NCBI GenBank assembly: GCA_027579435.1
Contig: JANBPK010001045.1
Span: 1 to 64,000, forward strand
Source of the DNA: Candolleomyces eurysporus
Lineage: Eukaryota; Basidiomycota; Agaricomycetes; Agaricales; Psathyrellaceae
Length of the DNA stretch: 64,000 nt
Direction: 5' to 3'
The notes under the pieces were generated by a model that was given only the letters and a program-made list of their open reading frames with translations, had not been told where the DNA came from and searched no databases. Of this stretch, positions 39,246 through 49,386 are shown piece by piece. The first letter of the stretch is position 1. Each line of letters opens with the position of its first letter. Both the position numbers and the translations under genes were made by a program.

Positions 39246-40753
39246 CTACTTCCTGTTCCTCTTTCTCACTTCCTCGTCCTTGCAGGCATGGATCATGACC
39301 TTATTGGGGTGGCCAGGAGTCATTCCAGAATGACCTTTCGACCAGTCGTAGGAAATGGCATAGGCGAACAGGTTACCATTCCTGTTGAAAGCTGTAGTGG
39401 AGATGGGGCCCGGGCTAGCATCGAAAGCTGTAGCAATAAGTGTCAGAGATGTGCACAACAGTGACAGGGATGTGAACGCAGAATACACATACTCTTTAGC
39501 CTGGTTCGGGCGTCCTTGTCCCAGAAGTGAATGGTACCGTCCGAGCCTACGCACGTACAGCAATTAGACAAACGTTCATCCATGAATGAACTATCTTACC
39601 GCAAGTGGAGAACGTTCCATGTACAGGATGGAAAGAGATATCATTCACTGCAAACACCAGAGCTTGGTCCTTGGAGTTGGGCACCGAGTCACGACGGTGA
39701 CATTTGAAAGAAAAGTTGTTGCTTGAGGCGAGTCAACGCGGGAGCGAAGAAGAATATGCGACCAACTTACGTAGAATCTTTGTCCTCGACGTATCTAGAA
39801 GAAATAGAAATCTTTAGTCGGTATATGTGCAAAGCGGAAGAAATACTCACTGGATCGCGACTCGTCCTTCCACGCTGCCGACTGCAAACCCACTGTTTTG
39901 TGATGCAGTAAAGCAAGAGACGACTCGCGTTTGCCATTTTAACGGGGAGGAAATGCTCTGAGTTGCCAGTGAGTCATCGGCCCCGGAAAAAAGTAGTCAG
40001 AGTCATACCTTGAAAGGAGTCGAAGGGTTGTTGAGATTGAAGATTTGGATGTGACGTTCAGCAGTTCCAACGACCATCAAAGGATACTGAATATCAAACG
40101 TATAGCACCTTTCTGGAAGTTGAACAGTGGCCACTGGGTTTGGCGTTCGGAGGTCCCAATACTATAGCATCGTCACCAGAATGAGCCTAACTTACAAATA
40201 GACGCTTGGACGTCACAACACACCTTGATAGTCTTGTCCCAACTACCCGTCGCGAGGATTCCAGAGCCAGGAGCTTCTACCCATCCAACAACGCTGATAG
40301 GTGCATCGTGCTGCGCCACTTGAGTCGGTTGGCCGGTGGTCACGTCGAACATTCGCCCCGCGTTGTCCGCTCCTCCTGAAAAGATTTTGTTCCCGTCCTA
40401 GGGTTCATTTATTAACGCGTCAAGCATAGAACCATTACGCGTGAAAATCACATACTTTACTCCAACAGACGTCGAGAACGGGGCCTTGGTGCTGATACAT
40501 TGCCTTGCCCGCGGATTGTCCTTGGGGGCCAATTTCATAAATTCGGACCTATATGACAATAAGCGAGGGTGGTTTGAAAAAGAGGTCTGAGAAGACACGA
40601 ACGCTATTATCCCAGCTGCCTACTGCGAGGTAGTCTGCTTGAGGCGAGAAGGAGACTGAGGAGATTGAATGCGGTGGGGGGTTCGATGACTTCGACATCT
40701 TTGTCGGCGGTCGGTGCTGCCGTCGTGCTGGCGGCGGTGCCAAAGAACGCCAT
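39246..40753 (-). CDS. RAE1: Rae1/Gle2 mRNA-export WD40 protein (frameshifted near start)
   Basis: Seven-blade WD40 protein of the nuclear pore that binds a Nup98/Nup116-type GLEBS motif and acts in mRNA export and spindle assembly. The N-terminus [20 protein letters not shown] is the usual Rae1 start. Blades include [69 protein letters not shown] and [13 protein letters not shown]. The C-terminus is [15 protein letters not shown] then [16 protein letters not shown] run of six G at 40676-40681 shifts the frame between EVIEPP and [10 protein letters not shown]; with five G the reading is continuous, so I suspect a homopolymer error. A second ATG just downstream in the other frame is an alternative but would lose the conserved N-terminus. 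Confidence 0.9.
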
Positions 40754-41407
40754 TTTATTTCTTTAGCCTTCTGCAAGAGTTGGGCGTCGGAGACCGAGGT
40801 GGTGGTAGACGGCGGTGGGTGCGCTCAAAGCAGAGGAGGAAAGATGGTGGCCGTCCTGGTTTGAGTTGGACCTGCTTGATTTAGAAACATTCGCAAGCAG
40901 CATGGCAGGCACGCCCACGCTCCGTCGCGTGCGATGAATCCATCCTCTCCAGCCACAATCATTGTTCGCGGTGCGTTGTATAACTGACAAGTAGTGTTGT
41001 ACAAAAACAATATAAAGCTATGCTACATATGACAATGCAAACTGTGGGTGCCTCGCTAGCAACCCAAAGAAAGCAAGAGAATCCCCTCAACGGACAAGTC
41101 ATTATTTACATTATCAGCAACCCAATGGTGAAAGTAAGGAAGTGTTCCCCCTCAAGCGTAAACTCGTGAATTCCGAGAGAAATTAATGAGAATGAATAGA
41201 GTAGTCAAGTCTATCAAATGGGTCCCAAGTGACGAAGGTAGCCGATTCCTGGTGGTTCAGGTGGTGGTTCAGTTGGTGGTTCTGGTGGGCTTTTTTGATG
41301 TTACGGTTCGGGTAGTGTGAACGGGATCTCCAAGCTTCAGGCCGGCCTGAATTCAAATCTGCAAACGAAATTCTGAACGTTGAACGCAGCAGAAAGCTAC
41401 GATCAAT
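40754..41407. other. intergenic: Rae1 promoter and 3' region of the GATA chimera
   Basis: The spacer contains direct-repeat copy A (about 41001-41351) and a GGT-rich minisatellite (about 41243-41289). No coding signal. Confidence 0.5.
41001..41351. repeat. diverged direct repeat, copy A
   Basis: Shares an ordered series of short identical blocks with 44260-44643: AGCTATGCTACATA against AACTATGCTACATA, a CATTATTTA block, CGTAAACTCGT, a GGTGGTTCTGGTGG tract, and the end AGCTTCAGGCC-GCCTGAAT. Both copies lie just 3' of a - strand gene. Copy A ends in a perfect 16-bp palindrome, TTCAGGCCGGCCTGAA (41336-41351). Confidence 0.75.
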
Positions 41408-42060
41408 CTACAAGTGCAGGGTCAGAGAGCAAACTGCTCCGTGTCCCAGTCTCGTTGGCAAATTTGAATCCATAAAGTTCTTCAGGGCCGAAATGAACTT
41501 CCACATGCCCGGTGGAAACCAAGTCACTGGAGCCAGAACCATGCTCGACATTTCCGTCTCCCCTTCAACTACCTTCTGCTTTCCGCCACCAGACACAGCG
41601 GCATCTTGGAAGATCGTAGCTTGGGGGAAGGAATGCAGAGTGACTGGCTCGGCAGGGGATAACAACTTGACGAAGCCTACGTCTAAATTTTGCCCACACG
41701 AGGAGTTAGAGGTTCCCGGATTGTCGAAGCCGATGGTCAGTACACCGCCGTCCCTCTTGATGTGAGCCTGTTCGGATCCACGAGGGTAGTAGTTGGCTAA
41801 CGCAAATGGCTGAACTTCGACAAGGCTGGTGACAGACAAGTCGCTACCGACAGGATAACGGTATGGACGGTGGGTGCCTCCATGATAACGAGACACCCAC
41901 TCATCGACAACGGGAACTGCAGACGATCCACCGTCCACTGGTACATCGATGAGGATGTCAGCTTTGTCCAGCTCCTCAGTGAAAAGGACTGGATAGGAAT
42001 CGGTTTTTGCGAACGATCGCTGAAAGTAGGGCGCAGCTGGCAACGCTGAGGAATACCCGT
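41408..42060 (-). other. captured caspase C-terminal domain fragment (exon of the GATA chimera)
   Basis: From about YFQRSFAKTDSYPVLFTEEL to the stop, the protein is collinear with the C-terminal domain of the caspase-like gene at 3934-6530: DKADILID, RPYRYPVGSDLSV, NYYPRGSEQAHIKRDGG, LTIGFDNPGTS, DVGFVKLL, AAVSGGGKQKVVEGETE. Two internal stretches are missing, one between the SRYHGG and PYRYP blocks and one before NYYPRG. The second gap runs into an intron: the last ten bases of that intron (41797-41806, identical to 4293-4302) are now read as codons giving FALA. No peptidase core is present. Confidence 0.85.
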
Positions 42061-43681
42061 CCATGAAGGCATAGGCATACGAGTCGGCAGAGAAGGAGGA
42101 CTCAGAGGCAGAGTCGGGGTCCATGTGTTGTCGCTTGATATTCCGAGGGCTCATCATCAGCTCCGAGTCGGTGGAGGTTTCGGGTATATAGGAGGAAGGA
42201 AGCCCGTCCTGCGTCGTCGGGAACGTCTGCACGAGGTGGACGGGGTCGTATGTGCTAGGGAACCGGTGGTTGAATGAATTGGTGAAGATGTTGGTACCCG
42301 AGAGACCATGAGAAACAGGGGCGTAGGTCAACTGACGGGTCGTCGGTGCTGTCGAGGTTTCAGGGACGAGAGTCGGCTGATTGTTTTCGGGGACATGGGA
42401 GGTTCGTCGGCTGGGTCGTCGGCTGGTGCCAGGGCTGGTGGACGGCGCATCCTCGATACTGTTTGTTCTTCGGACATCGTGTCGAGACCGCTTGTGAATG
42501 ACATCCGACTTCATGGATGTGGGGCGAGCTTGCCCATACAGCTTGTAATAGATTCCGCAGCTAATGGGATGACGTGAAGGTCAGGGAGTGGCAACGAAGG
42601 GAGATTAGATAGGACCTTACGCGTTGCAGGACGTTTTGCCCTCTTCGTCCTTGCGCCAGAAGGGGGTAGCGGTCGTATGGCAGTTGAAACACTGGGCAAT
42701 GGTGTCGACAGTATCCCGGCGAGGGGCAGCTTGTGTTCGACCTTCTCTGTGATTGTTCCGAATGCTCTTGGGTCGAGGACGATTGTGCTGGGGGTAAAAC
42801 AAAAGATAAGAATGACGGAATCGAAGTCGAAGAAATAAGGACGCACGAGTTTGCAGTAGAGGCCACATGCGTTGCAGTTCAACTCGTCGTTGAGTCCGCG
42901 CCGCCAGACGGGGGTGTGAGTGGCACCACAGTTGAAGCACTCGGGCTTCACCCCACCAGGGGTGCTCGAACCTCGCAAGACAGCTGGGTTATGGCTGTTT
43001 GCTGTTGCCCCAGGATCAGAAGACCGAGTATTTGGAATTGCCGCCTGAGTTCGGACAGTCAAGGTGGAACGGACGCTGGAGCGTGAAGTAGAGAGTGGAT
43101 TTGAGTGCGGTAGTTCGGGGTTGGCCTTTCTGACGTTGGGGATCATGGAAGCTGGAACGGGCTGGGCCACGCCAAAGGTGATCTGCTTGCGCTTGATGGT
43201 GTCGGCCTTGGGGGGCTCCTTCTCAGGAGGGCGCGGGCGAATCATCTCGACGGAGGGATGATGCTTGAAGACGGGGGACTTAAGCTCCTCAATACTTCTG
43301 GTAACAGGGGCAGTGGCATTAGGGCTGGCAGTCCGCTCCGGCGCAACAGGCGCTCGTCCAAAACAGACAACGCAACTCACCGGCCTTTCTCCTTGTCGAG
43401 CTCGTCGTTCATGCACTTCGAAAGCTTCTTGAACTCGCGTTTCGGCTTCGGGTTGTCTCCGTCGACCATGAGGTTCTGCAGATGCCATAACCTCCAGCTC
43501 AAGCGCTCGAGCCGTTGGCCTTGTTCAACATAGTTCGCGACCTTGGTGCACACCTGAGGACAGGGTGATCCTCAGCGTCATCTGCAGCGTCGACGAAGGA
43601 AGATAGACACACCTCCCAGGTCTTGAGGAGAGCATCGGCGTCGCGCACCTGGGGCTCGAGGTTGGAAAGAATCAAGGGCAT
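41408..43681 (-). CDS. two-finger GATA transcription factor fused to a caspase C-terminal fragment
   Basis: Exon 1 reads MPLILSNLEPQVRDADALLK; an upstream in-frame extension to 43849 is possible. Exon 2 has the AreA-type N-terminal motif (RLERLSWRLWHLQNLM, Pfam DUF1752-like). Two GATA fingers follow, each C-x2-C-x17-C-x2-C: CFNCGATHTPVWRRGLNDEL with CNACGLYCKL, and CFNCHTTATPFWRKDEEG with CNACGIYYKL, then RPTSMKSDVIHKRSRHDVRR as the basic tail. All zinc ligands are present and introns split both fingers at equivalent places. After a Ser/Pro-rich linker the frame runs without a break into caspase-derived sequence from about 42060. The fusion needs no splice: it is one open exon from 42514 to the stop. 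The DNA-binding part should work; the usual GATA C-terminus has been replaced. Confidence 0.8.
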
Positions 43682-44652
43682 TGGGAAGCCCCTGACAGAG
43701 GTTGTGAGGGAGGAGTGGGGGATTGAAAACACCGCAATCCAAAGGTGTTTATGAAATAGAAAACTGGGGCGCCCAAGAGATATTGATTTCCCATTTGGAC
43801 TATCTTGATCTCCGCTCCTGACCCAATCTAACCGTGTCGATACGACCAAGCTCTCTTCTGTACGCGCCGTGACATAGAAACCTTGAAGCAGGCTATCCCT
43901 TGGAAGTGTATACTAGTGGCATCCAGTGGCCCATTGACGGTGAGGCCTGAGGCCTGAAGCTTGAAGTATTGGACTACGAAGGTCGTTGCCTCTTTCTTAA
44001 TCGACATCATGGTCTGATGCCCGCTGGTGGCCCGATGCCAAGGAGATATTGCCTCCATTCGGTATGGTTAGTCAATTCAATGGTGTGGCAGGCACCAGTA
44101 CACCTGGGCGATGCAATAGATACTCCTGCTGTTAAACGCGTACGTTGAACGTGGAATATTGAATAATCCTCATGACAAAGTGGACAGCTCTGCACAATCC
44201 CGAGCACGGTTCGTTGTTCGCAAGTTGCATGACGCCTTGTATTATTATCATTGCAAGAAAAATAAAAACAATAGAAAACTATGCTACATAGGACAGTGCA
44301 AACCGGGTGCCGAGCTGTTTCTAAGGACAGTCGTAGTTGTATCTTGGCACAGCGAAAAACTCATTGCATCCTGTCCGAAGTCATAAAGAAGGCGAGAAGT
44401 CATTATTTATCATCAGCGACAACCCAGCGAAAGCAACATCCCCCAAAACGTAAACGTAAACTCGTAGAGAACTCTAAAAAAAAAAGAGGGAAAATATTAG
44501 CGAAGCGAATATAATAAACAAGAACGAGTCCCATGTAACGAAAGTAGTCGAGCCCAAGAAAGTCAACGTGTTGGTGGTTCTGGTGGTTTTGGCTCTGGTG
44601 GGGTGTGTGTGGGGGATATCTCCGAGCTTCAGGCCTGCCTGAATACAATCAT
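43682..44652. other. intergenic: GATA promoter and Ca2+-ATPase 3' region
   Basis: About 0.97 kb with no gene. It contains repeat copy B (44260-44643) and, near 43941-43960, a TGAGGCCTGAGGCCTGAAGC motif resembling the palindrome at the ends of the repeats but in inverse orientation. In the part next to 43681 an in-frame upstream extension of the GATA protein to 43849 is possible. Confidence 0.5.
44260..44643. repeat. diverged direct repeat, copy B
   Basis: Partner of copy A at 41001-41351, same orientation, about 380 bp, ending in TTCAGGCCTGCCTGAA (44628-44643). It lies directly downstream of the Ca2+-ATPase stop codon, so it is that gene's 3' UTR. Several indels separate the copies, so the duplication is not recent. 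Confidence 0.75.
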
Positions 44653-47600
44653 CTAAACAATATTCTGCTGGCCCGCAAACTTCCGGTAGACAGGATCATC
44701 CTTTGGTGTTTCCGGATGAATCTGCAACTTCCCTTCCCACAACGCAGCAGACGACTTTGACGGATCCGCATGTGCCGGGTCGGATAGCGATCCGCTCGGT
44801 GTCTTGTATGTCGAACCAGCCACCGCAGCAGCCATAACCATCGTCGGTGCAATAGTCATAATCGACGCAATCGGATGTTCGCCAACAGTCGTCCTCGCAT
44901 TCCTACTCCGGTTGACGAACGACGACGACCGCATACGCGCTCCACGGATGTTCGAGAAAGTACCAAGGTTGTCTTGAACAAGGGCCAATGCTCCACCCCA
45001 TCCTTCACGTTCTGGCGACGCTGTTGGGAGGACCTCGGGTTTGCCAAACATTCCCAAAAAGTCGAACAGCTTGTAGAAGGGCCTGTTGGGCATGCATCGG
45101 ATGATAGCACCCCATGGGATNGACACGAAGCCAAGAGCGAGAGAGATTCCCCACTCTCGTCCGCCAATGGGAGTGACCTGGAAAGCGGCACCACCAACGA
45201 AGATGATCACCACCTGAATGGCGACCTCTGCAGAGAATCATAGTTAGCATCACTCTATCGAACCTTCAAAGAGAATAACGCACCAAGAAGAGTGATAGCG
45301 ATGAAGTAGCGATTCTTGATAATACCTTCAAAGATGTTGAGCTTGTTATCCAGTCTTCGACAGTTGACCGAGTTGAAAATTTGAGCAAAGACGAAGGCGT
45401 TGAACACGAGGGTCTTGAGAATTTTGGCACCGTCGGGATCATCACGGAGACCAAGGAATTGTTCACCGCGGAAGTGGAAGATGAGGATGATAGTGATTTG
45501 GTAAACCGATTGCATGAGGATCATCTTGTACATGTCGACCGAGAACAATGGCGCAGTCTTGCGGTCAGGCTTGCGATCGAGGAGAGATTCACTGGCGGGA
45601 TCCGTGGCGAGAGCGAGGGCGGCGAAAGTGTCCATGATGATGTTGATCCAGAGCAGCTGAACGGCGCTAAGCACGGACTCTTCGTGGATGGACGATGTTG
45701 CCGACACGAAGGTGATGACGACGGCGGTGACGTTGGTCGAGATCTGGAATTGGAGGAACTTGCGAACCGCGTCGTTGACACACCGGCCCCACATAATAGC
45801 CTGAACGATGGACTTGAAGTTGTCATCCATGAGGATAATGTCGGAGGCTTCCTTAGCGACTTCTGTACCAGCGATACCCATGGAGAAACCGACGTTGGCA
45901 GTCTTCAAGGCAGGACCGTCGTTAGTACCGTCACCAGTGACACCAACAATTTCGCCGATTGACTTGAGGGTCTCCACGAGGATCTTCTTGTCTTCAGGAG
46001 ATGACCGAGCCAGAACTTGGAGACGAGGAACAATTTCGAGACGCTCCGAATTCGACAGCTTCCTGAACACGGGTCCTTCCATGATAATACCGCCGGAGGT
46101 GAAGATACCGCACTGAGCAGCGATCGATCGAGCAGTGAGGACATTGTCTCCCGTGCACATCTTGACAGTAACTCCAGCTCGGTGGCACTTGGCGACGGCA
46201 TCTGTAACACCCAAACGCAGAGGATCTTCGATACCGGTGATAGCAATGAGAGTCATGTCTTGGGCCAAGTCTTCGTATGAAATCTGCAAAGGTAGTGTTG
46301 TAAGAAACAGGAACCGTGAAACCACGAGTTTACTTACCTCTCGCTCCTCGTTGAACTTCATATCAGCAGGGGGCCACGAAGGGAAGTCACGATAGCAAAG
46401 AGCGATTGTGCGGAGAGTCTGGTTGGCATAGAAGATGATGGTGCGGCTAATGTTCTCTCGGGCGAGGTCGTCGATGGGGACAGTTTCCACGGGACCCTCG
46501 CCTTCTCCGTCACCCTTCCGAACGACAATATGACGGTCGCAGCGCTTGGACAAGATCTCGCTGGCACCCTTGGCATAGAACCTGTATTGACCGGAAGGAA
46601 GCTTGATCACGACACCCATGGCCTTTCGCTCGCTGGAGAAGGGGATCATCTGCACGACGGTAGCTTCATCACGAGTGGTCTTGAAGTCACGCCACTTGAG
46701 GTCGAGGGCGAACTGGAGGAGAGCCGTCTCGGTCTTGCTGCCAACGAAAACGATTTCACCTGTCTCGGCATTGGTGTCCTGGAACGCTGTAGAGTTGACC
46801 GCAATTGCCTCGTTGAATAGGTCGCGAACAGCCGGGGAGAGAGCATCATTGAGCTGCGCTTGATCGATGGAGAAGTCATCAACGTGCTTGCGAACAGTTT
46901 GACCGGTAGATTCTGATTGTTCGGTTTCATCAGCGTTTGAGCGAGCAGCGTTTTCGTGAAGATGGCGAACGAATTTGCAGTTGACGCCGATCGAGCCGGC
47001 CACGACGCTCATGACGTTCTGGGTGAGGGTTCCGGTTTTGTCGGTGCAGATAACAGAGGCATTGGCCATGGTTTCGCAAGACCCGAGGACACGAACAAGG
47101 AGATTTTCCAGAGTCATCCGCTTCGTCGCGAAAGCGAGCGCCAAAGTGACAGCCAATGGTAAACCTAGATTCACGTTAGATCGACTGCGCGATGATGACA
47201 AGATAAATACGAACCTTCAGGGACGGCGACGACAACCATAGTAACCGAGATAATCAGGATATTGACAAAGGCCATGCCCTTCTGGTTGGGGGTTCTACAA
47301 TTGAAAGGTGATGAGTGTTAGATGTTCCTGAAACACGAGCTCATACGTACCTTGGTGGATCACCAGTGCCCAATTGAACAAAGAACCTGATCATCAACGC
47401 GATGAAAAGAGCCAAACCAGCGGCGGAACCGATCTTCGCAATAAGCTCAGCCAGTGCGTTCAGTTTCAGTTGGAGTGGAGTGTTTTCAGTATCGCCTCGA
47501 AGCGCTAGAAGGTAGTTTAATTAAACGCACGCCAAAGATGTTTGAAATTTAACTTACCCATCATGATTCGTCCGTTGAAACTCTTGGTACCGACGGCGAC

Positions 47601-49386
47601 AACCACATACTTGCCAACACCTTCCAAAACCTTGGAGCCGGAGACCATGAAGCAGTCGCAATGCAGGGTATTGGGGTCCTTGCCCTCTTGTTGTGCTTTG
47701 CGATACAACTCCACGACCTCTTCGAAAGTAGCCTTCTTGATAGCGTCACTCTCTCCAGTAGCACCAGATTCGTCGCACTTGACATTGTGTCCGGAAAGGA
47801 AAACTCCATCGCAGGGTAAGATTTCACCAGGTTCGAGAAGGGCAATGTCACCGACGACAACTTCCTACAAATGGAGAAATGATAAGCGCCAGAGACGAAA
47901 AGGGAAACTGAAGGACGCACCTTGACATCGACGACTTTTTCAAGACCGTCGCGAATGACCTTGACACCTCGTTCTTCCTTCTTCTCGTTCAAGACGCGGA
48001 ATTGACGTTCTTTCTGCCAATCATTTACGGAACCAACGATGACCTGTATGCCGGATTGAGAGATGTGGCAATGTGGCGCATGCNAAAAAAAAACTTACGA
48101 CGATCGATACAGCAATCATAATAGCAACACCTTCAACCCAGTCCACAGGAGGCTCATCGCTCTCACGGTGAGTTCCGAAATCCTGGAACAGACCCAGAGC
48201 GAGCGAGACAACAGCAGCAATGCAAAGGAGAACCTATAACGGACGTTCGGAAACAATCGCCACAATCAGGACAAAAAAACCTACCAAAACTTTATCTTTC
48301 AAAGCCATCCACATCAGCTGGAGCAACGTTTTGCTTGGCCGTGTTGGCAGGACGTTCTCGCCGTAAACCCGCTTCCTATCTTCCATAGGAGCTTTCGACG
48401 CGTGCGGATCCTCGTCCTGCGGCGTGGCAGTGACGGTTTGTCCGCTAGGAGCGGTGAGCATGATCTCAGGGACTTTCTCTTTCTCTGCGTACTGGGTGTC
48501 TGAGTCGTGGCGCTGCGAAGCACCCTCACCAGCACCAACCTTGTCGTTCTCAGTAAAATCGCCATGAAAAAAGTGGAAAATTACGCACCTGTTGAGTGGT
48601 CAAACCACGCTCCGCATTTGTTCCGAGCCCGCGTAGCAAGCCGACCGCACCACCAAATCCAGCAAGGGTATCCAAGTTTTTAGGATCAAGCATATGTGCG
48701 AGTTGGTACGGTTTGAACGCAAAGGGCGATGGATCGATGGCAGCATCTTGTTCGAGTTCGAGCTGGTGTGCAGTCTTGCCGTCGTCTTCCGGCTTGCCAC
48801 CCTTCTTCTTGTCCTTCTTCTTGTCCTTCTTGGACGTGTCGTCGCTAGACTCTCCTTCAGACGACTTGGTTTGTTTGCTAGATTGAGTAGCGTTAACATG
48901 GGTCATCGAAGTCGCAGCCGAATTGACGTGCCGGTGTCCAGCGTCTGAACGGCCATCCTCTGTCTCGACTTCTGTCATGCTGGTGGCGTTGCTGGGTCGA
49001 CGACCGTGCGAGTGGCCAGACGTCGACGCGCTTTCTGGCTTCAAAAGACCAAGGGAAGAGAGTCCTGAGCGTTCCTCGGGCTTGTTATCGCGCAGGGCGG
49101 TTGATGTTTGGAAATGCACTGAGTGAGCTGAAAGGGTGGGTGATGGGGGTATCGTCAGGACGGAGTCTGACATGTCAGAGGGAACAGGAGAGGGAGGGCT
49201 GTCCTCCGAATGGCGGCCATTATATAGCGGGCTGTTTGGAGACAAGAGGCCGGAGGCTTCTGTATGTTGCGGATGCGAGGCAGCCACGTTGTCGTCGTGG
49301 GGATTGACGAGGGAGGGCGTGGAGGCCAGGTGCGTCACGATGTTTATGGACGGTATGTTGGTCCCGTCATTGTGGGAGGCTGCCAT
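44653..49386 (-). CDS. PMC1: Pmc1-type vacuolar/plasma-membrane Ca2+-ATPase (P2B)
   Basis: P-type ATPase of about 1,370 aa. A long Ser-rich N-terminal cytosolic region includes a Lys-rich block (KKDKKKDKKKGG). Catalytic motifs in order: DESGATGESDAI (actuator TGES), VPEGLPLAVTLALAFATKRM (M4 ion site), CTDKTGTLTQNVMS (phosphorylated Asp), KGASEILSKRC, MCTGDNVLTARSIA, GVTGDGTNDGPALK, then INIIMDTFAALALATDP in M6. It is expected to pump cytosolic Ca2+ into the vacuole or out of the cell. About nine introns. The N at 45121 falls in a TCN codon, which is Ser whatever the base (FVSIPWG). The N at 48084 lies in an intron beside a poly-A run. Stop codon 44653-44655 after GQQNIV. Confidence 0.95.

Noticed and set aside
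42511..43488. Siderophore repressor (SreA/Urbs1) identity for the two-finger GATA factor
   Set aside because: Two fingers fit, but the Cys-rich block normally found between the fingers of that family is missing and the finger sequences differ, so I left it unnamed.
45381..45962. 193-codon + strand open frame
   Set aside because: Antisense shadow of the Ca2+-ATPase P and M domains.
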